From Vibrio profundi (GTDB taxonomy: Bacteria > Pseudomonadota > Gammaproteobacteria > Enterobacterales > Vibrionaceae): DNA of 64,000 bases. Both the position numbers and the translations under genes were made by a program. Below the pieces are notes generated by a model, which saw only the letters and a list, made by a program, of their open reading frames with translations, ran no database searches and had not been told where the DNA came from. Positions within the stretch are counted from its first letter, which is position 1; every line of letters starts with the position of its first letter. Of this stretch, positions 38,858-47,539 are shown piece by piece. The DNA is taken from the NCBI RefSeq assembly GCF_005281835.1, contig NZ_RZIS01000001.1:372001-436000 (forward strand). Direction: 5' to 3'.

Positions 38858-38891
38858 GAACTCGTTGTTTTGAGATCAATTGAGTTCGGTG

Positions 38892-40289
38892 TTAAACAAT
38901 AGATGTTTCCGCAGTACCGTCTTCTTTTGGGTCAGACTCTAGCGTTAAATTACTTTCTACACCATGCATCCAAGATACAAGCTTACCCGCGCAAAGCAGC
39001 AGTAGTATGCCACTGATTGTTGCAGTAATTGCTATACCGCTGAAGATAGCCATAGCACCAAGTTCACCAACGTGTGAGCCCACTAGACCAGCTACGTAGT
39101 TTGCAATGGCGTTGAAGCCAAACCATGCCCCCATCATCAAGGATGCTAAACGTAGCGGTGCTAACTTAGTCACTAGCGACAGCCCGATAGGTGACAAGCA
39201 CAGCTCCCCTAGAGTGTGAAAGAAGAACGCACCAACGAGCCACAGCATAGAAGTTTTAACCGTGAGGTCACCACCTTGCTGCATTACAGCACCCATCATG
39301 CATACAAAACCTAGGGCCAAGAAGAACAAAGCCAACGCAAATTTTACTGGCGAGTTTGGCTCGCGCTTACCGAGCTTCACCCAAAATGCAGCGATGAGTG
39401 GTGCAAGTGTAATGATGAAGAATGGGTTTAAAGATTGGAACCAAGCAGCAGGAACTTCAAAGTCACCGATCATGCGATCTGTATACTGTTGAGTATAGAT
39501 ATTCATTAGGCCGCCAGCTTGTTCAAAACCAGCCCAGAAAACAATCACGAACAGACCCATGATCAAGATGACTTTTAGTCTGTCGAACTCTTCTTTGGTT
39601 AGTGGCGTTTTCTCTTTCGATTTGTTCAGAGCTTTGGCGCGAGTCGCTGCAGGTACAGAACCAATGTTACCTAACCAAGATTGGGCCATTGTTATTTGCA
39701 TGATCAAGCTAATCACCATACCGATGCCGGCGGCCAGGAAACCAGCTTTCCATCCGTATGAATCAACGGCTGCACCAGAAATTAAGCCACCGAGAAGTGC
39801 ACCTAAGTTGATACCCATGTAGAAAATAGTAAACGCACCATCACGGCGGTTGTCGCCTTCTTTGTATAGGTCTCCAACCATAGTCGAGATGTTTGGTTTG
39901 AACATTCCGTTACCGCTGATAAGCAGCGCTAAACCTAAATATAACGCGCTCACTTGGTCTAAACCTATCGAGCCAGTCGGCAGAGCCAGTGTGAATTGAC
40001 CTAATGCCATCAATACGCCACCAATTAGGATCGATTTGCGCTGCCCTAGGTAGTTATCGGCAATCCATCCACCGATTAATGGTGTAATGTAGACCAAACC
40101 AGTGTAAATACCGTAAAGGTCGAGCGCGTCTTTTGTCGACCAACCAAGCCCACCGTTAATGGTTGTATCTGTCAGGAATAATACGAGAATGGCGCGCATT
40201 GCGTAGTAGGAGAAACGCTCCCATAGCTCTGTGCTAAAAAGTAGAAATAGGCCTCTAGGGTGGCCAAAGATGTTGTGTTGGTTTGGCAT
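38892..40289 (-). CDS. POT/PTR-family proton-dependent peptide transporter
   Basis: 465 residues, 12-14 transmembrane helices, major facilitator fold. The family signature ELWERFSYYAMRAILVLFL (E1XXER-like helix 1) and GGWIADNYLGQRKSI (helix 2-3 loop) are present, with FTIFYMGINLGALLGGL in helix 5. These proteins import di- and tripeptides with protons. E. coli has four (DtpA-D); I cannot say which is closest. It is isolated between two terminators. Confidence 0.93.
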   Translation of the reverse strand: MPNQHNIFGHPRGLFLLFSTELWERFSYYAMRAILVLFLTDTTINGGLGWSTKDALDLYGIYTGLVYITPLIGGWIADNYLGQRKSILIGGVLMALGQFTLALPTGSIGLDQVSALYLGLALLISGNGMFKPNISTMVGDLYKEGDNRRDGAFTIFYMGINLGALLGGLISGAAVDSYGWKAGFLAAGIGMVISLIMQITMAQSWLGNIGSVPAATRAKALNKSKEKTPLTKEEFDRLKVILIMGLFVIVFWAGFEQAGGLMNIYTQQYTDRMIGDFEVPAAWFQSLNPFFIITLAPLIAAFWVKLGKREPNSPVKFALALFFLALGFVCMMGAVMQQGGDLTVKTSMLWLVGAFFFHTLGELCLSPIGLSLVTKLAPLRLASLMMGAWFGFNAIANYVAGLVGSHVGELGAMAIFSGIAITATISGILLLLCAGKLVSWMHGVESNLTLESDPKEDGTAETSIV

Positions 40290-40616
40290 AAGTTTTACTA
40301 ATTTTAGTTATTAAAGAATTTTATAGTGGCTTATGTATACCGATTGGTATTAATGACTGCAACTGCATTGTTGGATAGTCGTGATGAATGGTTTGACTTA
40401 ACGTTTTGAAATTAAATGATTTTTATGAGCTTGTGGTGCGTATTTTCTGTGCTGCAAACTAATTTTCCAAATATGAAGGCTTGGAATTCAATAAGGTTGG
40501 TGCCATTTTGTACAGTTAAAATGCTGGTGGTTGATAGTTAAATAGAAAGGAATGATAGTTTTTTTGGTTATGATAAAATGTCGCCAGAATTTTTATAAAA
40601 ACGTAGCTAGAAAAGT
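40290..40616 (+). other. Intergenic region before rfaH
   Basis: 327 AT-rich bases between the divergent peptide transporter and rfaH. The only structure I can point to is a small inverted repeat ATACC-GATT-GGTAT at 40337-40350. A TATGATAAAAT stretch at 40568-40578 could be the rfaH -10. No gene is visible. Confidence 0.35.
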
Positions 40617-41123
40617 ATGAAGCGTTGGTATTTATTATATTGTAAGCGCGGCGAGCAAAATCGCGCGAGACTGCATTTAGAAAATCAAAATATTGAGTGC
40701 TTCTACCCACAAATTGAAGTGGAAAAGATAGTTCGAGGAAAGCGCAAAGTTGTAGAAGAGCCTTTGTTTCCTTCTTACATGTTTGTACGCTTTGACTATG
40801 AAAATGGGCCAAGTTTCACGACGGTACGCTCGACCCGTGGAGTCGTGGATTTTATTCGATTTGGCGCATTACCTCATGAAATCCAAGGTGATTTAGTCTA
40901 TGAATTGAAGTTGGTCGAGCAAGAAGTAGTGGAAACAGTAAAAGAGTATTTACCCGAAGAAGGGCAGATGATCCGAGTCAAGTCTGGCCAATTTTCGGGT
41001 ATCGATGCTATATACATGGAGCAAGATGGCGAAGCTCGGTCAATTATGTTGGTGAAGATGATTAATCAAGTGGTCCCAGTCAGTATTGACAATAAAGACT
41101 TAGACTTGCAAATAGTTGAGTGA
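40617..41123 (+). CDS. rfaH: Transcription antitermination factor RfaH
   Basis: NusG paralogue that loads onto RNA polymerase at ops sites and promotes long virulence and surface-polysaccharide operons. 168 residues: the NGN domain (1-100) with RWYLLYCKRGEQNRA, the polymerase-binding region LFPSYMFVRFDYENGPSFTTVRSTRGV, and a C-terminal KOW domain (about 115-160) that switches fold in E. coli. The ATG at 40617 has AGAAAAG upstream, a weak ribosome site. Confidence 0.94.
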   Translation: MKRWYLLYCKRGEQNRARLHLENQNIECFYPQIEVEKIVRGKRKVVEEPLFPSYMFVRFDYENGPSFTTVRSTRGVVDFIRFGALPHEIQGDLVYELKLVEQEVVETVKEYLPEEGQMIRVKSGQFSGIDAIYMEQDGEARSIMLVKMINQVVPVSIDNKDLDLQIVE

Positions 41124-41129
41124 AATAAT

Positions 41130-41157
41130 AAAAAGGCACCGAACGGTGCCTTTTTTT
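41130..41157. terminator. Bidirectional terminator between rfaH and asnB
   Basis: AAAAAGGCACCG (41130-41141), loop AA, CGGTGCCTTTTT (41144-41155): a 12-bp perfect stem with A/T runs on both sides; the asnB stop is 9 bases further on. Confidence 0.92.
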
Positions 41158-41165
41158 GAATGTTA

Positions 41166-42830
41166 TTAGTACGAGTCGTTGTGAACCGCCTGCACCGCTC
41201 GACCTGATGGGTCGACACAGTTTTGGAAAGACTCATCCCACTCGATTGCTTTCGCTGACGAACAAGCGACAGAAGGGCCCCCAGGAACACATTCAGCAGC
41301 AGACTCTAGCGGGAACAGCTCTTCAAAAATCTCACGATACGCATAGCCTTCTTTTGTTGAAGGTGTGTTGTAAGGGAAGCGGAACTTAGCCGTCTCCATT
41401 TGTTGATCTGTTACTTTCGCTTCGGCTGTCGCTTTCAGCGTATCAATCCAGTCGTAGCCTACGCCATCTGAGAATTGCTCTTTTTGACGCCATGCGATGG
41501 ACTCAGGAAGGTAATGCTCGAAACATTCACGTAAGATGTGTTTTTCCATCTTGCCGTTACCGCACATCTTGTCCTCTGGGTTTAAACGCATTGCGACATC
41601 GATAAATTCTTTGTCTAAGAAAGGTACACGGCCTTCTACGCCCCACGCTGCTAATGATTTATTAGCGCGAGCACAGTCAAACATGTTCAATGCAAGTAGC
41701 TTACGAACCGTTTCTTCGTGGAACTCTTGTGCATTTGGCGCTTTGTGGAAATATAAGTAGCCACCAAAAATTTCGTCAGCACCTTCGCCGGACAGTACCA
41801 TTTTAATGCCCATTGCCTTGATCTTACGAGCTAACAAGTACATAGGCGTAGACGCACGAATAGTCGTTACATCATAAGTCTCGATGTGGTAAATCACATC
41901 ACGAATTGCATCAAGGCCTTCTTGAATGGTGTATGTCATTTCGTGGTGAACAGTACCGATTTGATCCGCAACTTCACGAGCAGCTTTCAAATCTGGAGCA
42001 CCTTCAAGGCCAACAGCAAATGAGTGTAGTTGTGGCCACCAGGCTTCAGATTGCTCGTCATCTTCAATACGCATTGCTGCAAAACGCTTTGCTACTGCTG
42101 AAGTAATAGAGGAGTCTAGACCACCAGAAAGTAGCACACCGTATGGTACATCTGTCATTAGCTGGCGCTTTACTGCAGCCTCTAATGCTTCTGTAAGGTC
42201 GGCTTTACTGGTTGAGTTGCCTTGTACTGCGGCGTATTCGTTCCAGTCGCGAACATAATAACGTTGCGGCTCCGCGTCTTTTGAACCGTAAAAACACCCC
42301 GGTGGGAACTCGCTAACCGTTTTACATACAGGAACCAGCGCTTTCATTTCAGAAGCAACATAGTAGTTACCATGCTCATCGTACCCTTGATAAAGCGGGA
42401 TGATACCAATGTGATCACGACCCACTAAGTACTGATCTTTTTCTTCATCATACAGAACGAAAGCAAAGATACCGTTGAGCTCTTCGAGCAGATCCTCACC
42501 AAGCTCTTGGTATAAAGCTAAGATTACTTCACAATCTGAGTCTGTTTGAAAATCAAACTTATCTTCATAGCGAGCGCGAAGTTCTTTGTGGTTGTATATC
42601 TCACCGTTCACTGCCAGGATGTGTTTTTTGTCTTGGCTGTAAAGTGGCTGTGCACCACTGTTTAAGCCAACGATGGCTAAACGTTCATGCGCAAGAATTG
42701 CGTTGTCACTTGCGTAAATGCCAGACCAATCAGGGCCACGGTGGCGTAGCTTTTTCGACATTTCTAGGGCAACAGGGCGGAGTGCGGCAGCATCAGTTTT
42801 AATATCAAGAATGCCAAATACAGAACACAT
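41166..42830 (-). CDS. asnB: Asparagine synthase (glutamine-hydrolysing)
   Basis: 554 residues, the same as E. coli AsnB. The N-terminal glutaminase has catalytic Cys2 (MCSVFGILD), RLAIVGLNSGAQPL and NGEIYNHKEL. The synthetase domain has the pyrophosphate loop LLSGGLDSSI and LSGEGADEIFGGYLYFH. Intact throughout. In E. coli asnB is also near nagC-nagA, which supports orthology. Confidence 0.97.
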   Translation of the reverse strand: MCSVFGILDIKTDAAALRPVALEMSKKLRHRGPDWSGIYASDNAILAHERLAIVGLNSGAQPLYSQDKKHILAVNGEIYNHKELRARYEDKFDFQTDSDCEVILALYQELGEDLLEELNGIFAFVLYDEEKDQYLVGRDHIGIIPLYQGYDEHGNYYVASEMKALVPVCKTVSEFPPGCFYGSKDAEPQRYYVRDWNEYAAVQGNSTSKADLTEALEAAVKRQLMTDVPYGVLLSGGLDSSITSAVAKRFAAMRIEDDEQSEAWWPQLHSFAVGLEGAPDLKAAREVADQIGTVHHEMTYTIQEGLDAIRDVIYHIETYDVTTIRASTPMYLLARKIKAMGIKMVLSGEGADEIFGGYLYFHKAPNAQEFHEETVRKLLALNMFDCARANKSLAAWGVEGRVPFLDKEFIDVAMRLNPEDKMCGNGKMEKHILRECFEHYLPESIAWRQKEQFSDGVGYDWIDTLKATAEAKVTDQQMETAKFRFPYNTPSTKEGYAYREIFEELFPLESAAECVPGGPSVACSSAKAIEWDESFQNCVDPSGRAVQAVHNDSY

Positions 42831-43007
42831 ACAACTTCCTTTTAAATAATTTCCAAATCTTCTGCCTTCAATTTGCCACTTTGGCTAAAAAAAGCAACTG
42901 GATATCAATAAAAAAATCACACATGCAGGGTATGATTAGAAATTATCTATTAAAAGATTGTTTTTGGTGAATGAAATCAAGGTTTAGATGGAAAGGTGAG
43001 CAATACA

Positions 43008-43043
43008 CCGTTATAGAGCGCTATGAACAGCACTCTATAACGG
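43008..43043. repeat. Inverted repeat after the antiporter gene
   Basis: CCGTTATAGAG (43008-43018) and CTCTATAACGG (43033-43043), 11-bp perfect arms with an inner GC/GC pair after one mismatch, 11 bases past the antiporter stop. No T tract follows on either strand, so a Rho-independent terminator is doubtful. Confidence 0.55.
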
Positions 43044-43053
43044 CTTAACAGGT

Positions 43054-44640
43054 CTAAGGTTTAATGATCTGCGGTTGAAGCTGATCGCAAACATGGCGAG
43101 CAAAGCCGCTACCCGCTTCACTGTAGATATTAAAAGCAGCGTCTACACCACTATCTCGAAGAATATCAAGCTGATCTTGATATTCAGCAATCGCAGCTAT
43201 TTGACCTTGGTAATTACGAGATTTCAGCTGCTCTAAGGCGGTTTGGTTACCTTGGTGGTGTGGCATAGCGAGCAGAACAAGTTTGACGTTAGCTGTATCC
43301 AGTATACGCTCCCAAAAATCTGGGTCAGTTGCGTCTCCACTAATCACATTGCGGCCGTGGTTTCGATGAGTATGTGCCGCTTCTTCACGGACTTCGACCC
43401 CTAAACTCACTTTGCCGTAGCGATTGCGTATTTCGTCGTATGCTCCAGTACCAATGCGGCCCATGCCTAAGATCAGTACTTGAGCATGACCTGGATTAAT
43501 AAGTTGATCGCGTTGGTTGAGTTTTTCTGCAGCATGTTCTTTTAACCATTTGCCCGATTGTTGGTAAAGTTTATGTCCAATACGATTCAATGGTGCAGCG
43601 ATTAAGAAGGAGAGGGAAACCGCAATAGCTAGCGCAACCAATATATCGCCGGACATCCAGCCCATTTTTAACGCTAAACCACCAACGATCAGGCCGAATT
43701 CACTAAAGTTGAAAAGTGAAAGTGAGGTTAATAGCGATGTACGGACTCTAAATTTAAAACGGTTAAGTACCAAGAAGTAGAAAATCCCTTTTACAGGCAG
43801 CAACAGTAAGAAGAGAAGTGCAAGAACAAAGCCCTGGATTGTTGGCTGATCGGATAAACCGATGTTTAAGAAGAAGCAAACAAGGAACAGTTCTTTTAAA
43901 TTAAATAGGGATTTTGAGAGTTCAGACGCTTTTCTGTGTCCAGCGAGTAGCATACCTAAGATTAACGCACCTAAATCTGCTTTAACCCCAACGAGTTCAA
44001 ACAGTCCTGCGCCTACAACAAGCGCAAAAAATATGCCGAATAAGACTAACATCTCACCATGGCCAACCCAATCGAGCACTTTATAGAAGGCAGGGCGAAG
44101 CAAAGGTAAGGCAAAGAGTACAATAGCGTACCATTCCGGTAACTTTCCAGTTGAAGCAGTTAAGAAGATTACGGCGAAGATATCTTGCATGACCAAAATG
44201 CCAATCGCTAGCGTTCCGTACGTTGCATTCATTTCCCCTTTCTCTTGGAGGGACTTGACCGCAAATACTGTACTAGAGAAAGATAGAGCAAAGCCGAGAA
44301 GTATGATTTGCTCGGTGGACATCGCGGCTAAAGAAGATACGCCAAGAATTTTGAACCCAAATAGTGCCAATCCAAAAAAGACGGTCGACATCAAATTGTG
44401 GATAGTTGCACCAGCCCAAATTTCTTTCGAGAGCAGGGTTTTAATATCAAGCTTCAGGCCGATAGTGAATAACAGTAATGTTACGCCTAAGTCAGCTAAC
44501 GTGACTATGGTGTCGTTGGACTCGAAGCCTGCGGCATAAAGTCCAAAACCGGCGAGAAGGAAGCCGACGAGAGGGGGGAGATTACATTTAAGCGCGATAA
44601 ATCCAGCGATAAATGCTGTAGATATTAGTATGAGTTCCAT
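43054..44640 (-). CDS. CPA2-family cation/proton antiporter with RCK (TrkA-N) domain
   Basis: 528 residues: about 12 transmembrane helices in the first 370 residues (KefB/YbaL type; GFLLAGFGLYAAGF, ALSFSSTVFAVKSLQEKG, FFLNIGL) and a C-terminal RCK domain (about 385-515) with the dinucleotide motif ILGMGRIGTGAY and GDATDPDFWE. Such proteins move K+ or Na+ against protons under nucleotide or glutathione control. It is more YbaL-like than KefB or KefC in the compact RCK; the ion is unknown. It lies between nagC and asnB with no obvious operon partner. Confidence 0.88.
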   Translation of the reverse strand: MELILISTAFIAGFIALKCNLPPLVGFLLAGFGLYAAGFESNDTIVTLADLGVTLLLFTIGLKLDIKTLLSKEIWAGATIHNLMSTVFFGLALFGFKILGVSSLAAMSTEQIILLGFALSFSSTVFAVKSLQEKGEMNATYGTLAIGILVMQDIFAVIFLTASTGKLPEWYAIVLFALPLLRPAFYKVLDWVGHGEMLVLFGIFFALVVGAGLFELVGVKADLGALILGMLLAGHRKASELSKSLFNLKELFLVCFFLNIGLSDQPTIQGFVLALLFLLLLPVKGIFYFLVLNRFKFRVRTSLLTSLSLFNFSEFGLIVGGLALKMGWMSGDILVALAIAVSLSFLIAAPLNRIGHKLYQQSGKWLKEHAAEKLNQRDQLINPGHAQVLILGMGRIGTGAYDEIRNRYGKVSLGVEVREEAAHTHRNHGRNVISGDATDPDFWERILDTANVKLVLLAMPHHQGNQTALEQLKSRNYQGQIAAIAEYQDQLDILRDSGVDAAFNIYSEAGSGFARHVCDQLQPQIIKP

Positions 44641-44721
44641 AGATTTTTTATTGAATCCCTAGCTGTAAAAAACGGGCCGTGTTCATACAAACACGGCCCG
44701 TCACTCGTTCTGAAATTGACG

Positions 44722-45936
44722 TTAGTCTTCGAGGAGTTTCTGCAGTAATACACCATTAAGCATTGCGCGCTTAATCATTGCAAAAGCACCCATAGTAGGA
44801 TGTTTGTCGATCTGAGATGCTACAATAGGCAAGCCACTATGAAAAGTTGTTAACGACTGATTTTCAACGTTTCGTCTAATAGCGGGGAATACGATATCTT
44901 GAGCGCTTGTGATGTCACCTGCTATAATGACTTTTTGCGGGTTAAACAAGTTGATTGTCATCGCTATCGCTTTGCCAAGTTGGTTACCTACTCGGACTAG
45001 GCTTTGTTTCGCTAGTTCGTCACCGTTGATTGCGTGGTCACAAACGTCGTTAATCGTGATTGTGTCTAATTCGGTTAATGACGACTCATAACCTTGTTTA
45101 ATGAGTTTTTTGACTCGCTCAATAATCGCTGGGTTGGCTGCGACTGTTTCGAGGCAACCAAAATTGCCACACTGGCATTGCTCGCCTAGTGGGTCGATTT
45201 GAATATGACCAATCTCACCAACATTACGATTGTGCCCTAAGAACACTTGGCCGTTTACGATTATCCCCGCCCCTGTACCACGGTGAACACTGACAAGAAT
45301 TGAATCTTGGCAATCTTTGCTTGCGCCGAAGTAGTGTTCAGCCAGAGCCATGCCTCGTACATCGTTGCCAACAAAACAAGCTACATTGAACGTATCACGT
45401 ATGATGTCGCTAAGTGCCAGGTTATCAATATCGGTATTTGGCATATACTCAACAACGCCAGTCGTTGGGTTAACAAGGCCAGGTAAAGTGATACCGATAG
45501 CAATCAGTTGATCGATAGAAGGTTGGTTTTGCTCAACAAACGCTTTGAGGTGGTCAATCAAGCCACGCGTAAGGTCTGATTGATTGGTGTAGAGCAATTC
45601 TTTGTGGGCGAACGCAAGTTCTTTGCCGCCTAAATTGTAAAGGCTGAACTGAACGTAGTCTCGCCCTAACCGTACTGCAATAGAGTGAAAAGGCTCGACT
45701 TCTGTAGTGAGAGATATTGCACGCCTACCGCCAGTAGACGCTTGTTGCGCGACCTCTTTAATCAGGCCGCGCTCTAGAAGTTGGCGGGTAATTTTTGTAA
45801 CACTTGCTGGAGCGAGTTGGCTCACATCCGCAACCTGTATTCGAGAAATCGGTCCTTGTTGATCGATCAGTCGATATACAGCTGCACTATTTAGTTGTTT
45901 AACTAAATCTACGTTACCTATTTGTCCGCCATTCAT
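44722..45936 (-). CDS. nagC: N-acetylglucosamine repressor NagC (ROK family)
   Basis: 404 residues (E. coli 406): an N-terminal winged helix (about 10-75; NSAAVYRLIDQQGPISRIQVA, APASVTKITRQLLERG), then a ROK domain with GTGAGIIVNGQVFLGHN, GEIGHIQIDPLG and the zinc motif CQCGNFGCLE. Binding of GlcNAc-6-phosphate relieves repression of the nag genes. It starts two bases after nagA, so nagA-nagC is one operon. Two candidate operators lie between nagA and nagE. Confidence 0.95.
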   Translation of the reverse strand: MNGGQIGNVDLVKQLNSAAVYRLIDQQGPISRIQVADVSQLAPASVTKITRQLLERGLIKEVAQQASTGGRRAISLTTEVEPFHSIAVRLGRDYVQFSLYNLGGKELAFAHKELLYTNQSDLTRGLIDHLKAFVEQNQPSIDQLIAIGITLPGLVNPTTGVVEYMPNTDIDNLALSDIIRDTFNVACFVGNDVRGMALAEHYFGASKDCQDSILVSVHRGTGAGIIVNGQVFLGHNRNVGEIGHIQIDPLGEQCQCGNFGCLETVAANPAIIERVKKLIKQGYESSLTELDTITINDVCDHAINGDELAKQSLVRVGNQLGKAIAMTINLFNPQKVIIAGDITSAQDIVFPAIRRNVENQSLTTFHSGLPIVASQIDKHPTMGAFAMIKRAMLNGVLLQKLLED

Positions 45937-45938
45937 TA

Positions 45939-47075
45939 TTAATTTTGCTCGTATTGTCCGTTAACAACAGTCGCTTGAACATTAAAGTCACGATCAAATA
46001 CAGCGAGGTTTGCAACCATACCTTTCTTAATTCGGCCTAGTTTGTTTTCCACACCAATTGATGTCGCAGGGTAAAGAGTAGCCATGCGTAGAGCTTCGTC
46101 CAAAGCGATACCAGCGTGCTCAACAGTGTTTTGTACTGCTTCAATCATAGTTAGTGCTGAGCCGCCAAGTGTGCCATTTTCATCAACACACTTACCATCT
46201 CGGTAATATACTTTCTTACCGACAAAAATAAAGTATTCCATGTCAGCACCTGCAGGAGCTGTGGCATCGGTCACTAATACAAGCTTTTCGCCCTTAATTT
46301 TGTGAGCGATTCTGATGTTTGCGTAGTCGACGTGGAAGCCGTCGGCGATGATGCCAGCGTATACTTCCGGAGTATCGTAGATAGCGCCAACTACACCTGG
46401 TTCGCGGCCAACCATAGGAGTCATTGCGTTGAATAAGTGTGTTGCGAATGTAATACCAGATTCAAACCCTTGGCGTGCTTCAGCGTAAGTTGCGTTGGTA
46501 TGGCCGATAGAAACCACCACGCCAGCTTTGTGTAAACGTTCGATGTGTTCTGGATCGTTTAGCTCTGGAGCCAATGTTACTTTTGCAACAAGATCGCTGT
46601 TCTCACAGATTAGCTCAATCATTTCGCTGTCAGACTTACGAATATGATCGACGCTATGGATGCCTTTCTTCGCAACGTTCAGGTATGGACCTTCAAGGTG
46701 TAGTCCCAATGATTGATTTTGGTATTTATTGTGGTATTCGCGAGCAGCAGTGATTACTGCGCGCATATCTTCATCTGATGACGTAATAAGGGTAGGCAAG
46801 AAGCTAGTACAGCCTGATTTTAGGTTTGCTTCATGCATGATCTGCATTGTATCTGCTGTGATTTCGTCGTTTAGCATTACGCCACCACAACCGTTAAGTT
46901 GTAGGTCAATAAAACCAGGGCTTAGATTAGCGCCATCAAGATCACGAACTTCCAGACCCTCTGGTAGTTCAGCAACAGGGCAAACCTTTTTAATCAGGTC
47001 ATTTTCGATAATAACAGCGTGTCCTGTTAAAACGTCACTACCAGTGTAGATTTTACAATTACTTAGCGCGTACAT
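45939..47075 (-). CDS. nagA: N-acetylglucosamine-6-phosphate deacetylase
   Basis: Removes acetate from GlcNAc-6-P, producing glucosamine-6-P. 378 residues (E. coli 382), amidohydrolase fold, with [13 protein letters not shown], the metal Glu in LHLEGPYLN, two His in SIGHTNATY and [11 protein letters not shown], and the catalytic Asp in [11 protein letters not shown]. No nagB is seen beside it. In E. coli nagB lies between nagE and nagA; in vibrios it is elsewhere, and here the nagA leader takes its place. Confidence 0.96.
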   Translation of the reverse strand: MYALSNCKIYTGSDVLTGHAVIIENDLIKKVCPVAELPEGLEVRDLDGANLSPGFIDLQLNGCGGVMLNDEITADTMQIMHEANLKSGCTSFLPTLITSSDEDMRAVITAAREYHNKYQNQSLGLHLEGPYLNVAKKGIHSVDHIRKSDSEMIELICENSDLVAKVTLAPELNDPEHIERLHKAGVVVSIGHTNATYAEARQGFESGITFATHLFNAMTPMVGREPGVVGAIYDTPEVYAGIIADGFHVDYANIRIAHKIKGEKLVLVTDATAPAGADMEYFIFVGKKVYYRDGKCVDENGTLGGSALTMIEAVQNTVEHAGIALDEALRMATLYPATSIGVENKLGRIKKGMVANLAVFDRDFNVQATVVNGQYEQN

Positions 47076-47203
47076 AGTCAGCTAATCCTTATTTCGTGAG
47101 ATCTTTAAATTCATTCAGTTGCCTATTCCGAATACTTACTTTGCGAGCATCATTTAGGCAACGTTTTATCTTTTCAGCAAAGCGCTCAGTTAAATGGGCG
47201 TTG

Positions 47204-47262
47204 TTTTAAGTGTTTGTTTTTATGAGTTTTATTTTAAGTGTTGCGTGCGGGTTTTAAGTGTT
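47204..47262. repeat. Three direct repeats TTTTAAGTGTT upstream of nagA
   Basis: Exact 11-bp copies at 47204-47214, 47232-47242 and 47252-47262 (start-to-start 28 and 20 bases). They lie 129-187 bases before the nagA ATG. Three identical copies in 59 bases are unlikely by chance even in AT-rich DNA. Confidence 0.6.
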
Positions 47263-47339
47263 GGTAAAGGTTGTGTTTTACAACTGAACCGCGTATTACC
47301 TGGCTACAACATGAGACAAATTTTATCTACAAACTCTCA

Positions 47340-47360
47340 TTTTTTTGAATGATAAAATAA
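47340..47360. promoter_or_regulatory. Candidate NagC operator, nagA side
   Basis: TTTTTTT (47340-47346), seven bases, AAAATAA (47354-47360): the T-rich/N/A-rich layout of NagC/Mlc operators. The centre is 47350, 94 bp from the second site. Confidence 0.5.
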
Positions 47361-47405
47361 GTTTTATGATCTCGCTAGCAAAAACCTTGGGATTTGCCCA
47401 AAACT

Positions 47406-47421
47406 GGTGATTAGGATCACA
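47406..47421. promoter_or_regulatory. CRP site between nagA and nagE
   Basis: GGTGA-TTAGGA-TCACA matches the CRP consensus TGTGA-N6-TCACA in nine of ten bases. It lies between the two candidate NagC operators, 119 bases before the nagE start. Confidence 0.75.
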
Positions 47422-47433
47422 AATGGTAAGGTT

Positions 47434-47454
47434 TTAATTTGCGGAGCAAAATTA
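47434..47454. promoter_or_regulatory. Candidate NagC operator, nagE side
   Basis: TTAATTT (47434-47440), GCGGAGC, AAAATTA (47448-47454), a near-palindrome of NagC/Mlc type centred at 47444, probably overlapping the nagE promoter. Confidence 0.55.
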
Positions 47455-47539
47455 ATGGAATAAACTGATTAGGACTAAATTGAGCGACTAAAATAAGTCT
47501 CTCGAACAAAATCTAAAAATCCTATAGGGGGAACTTAAG

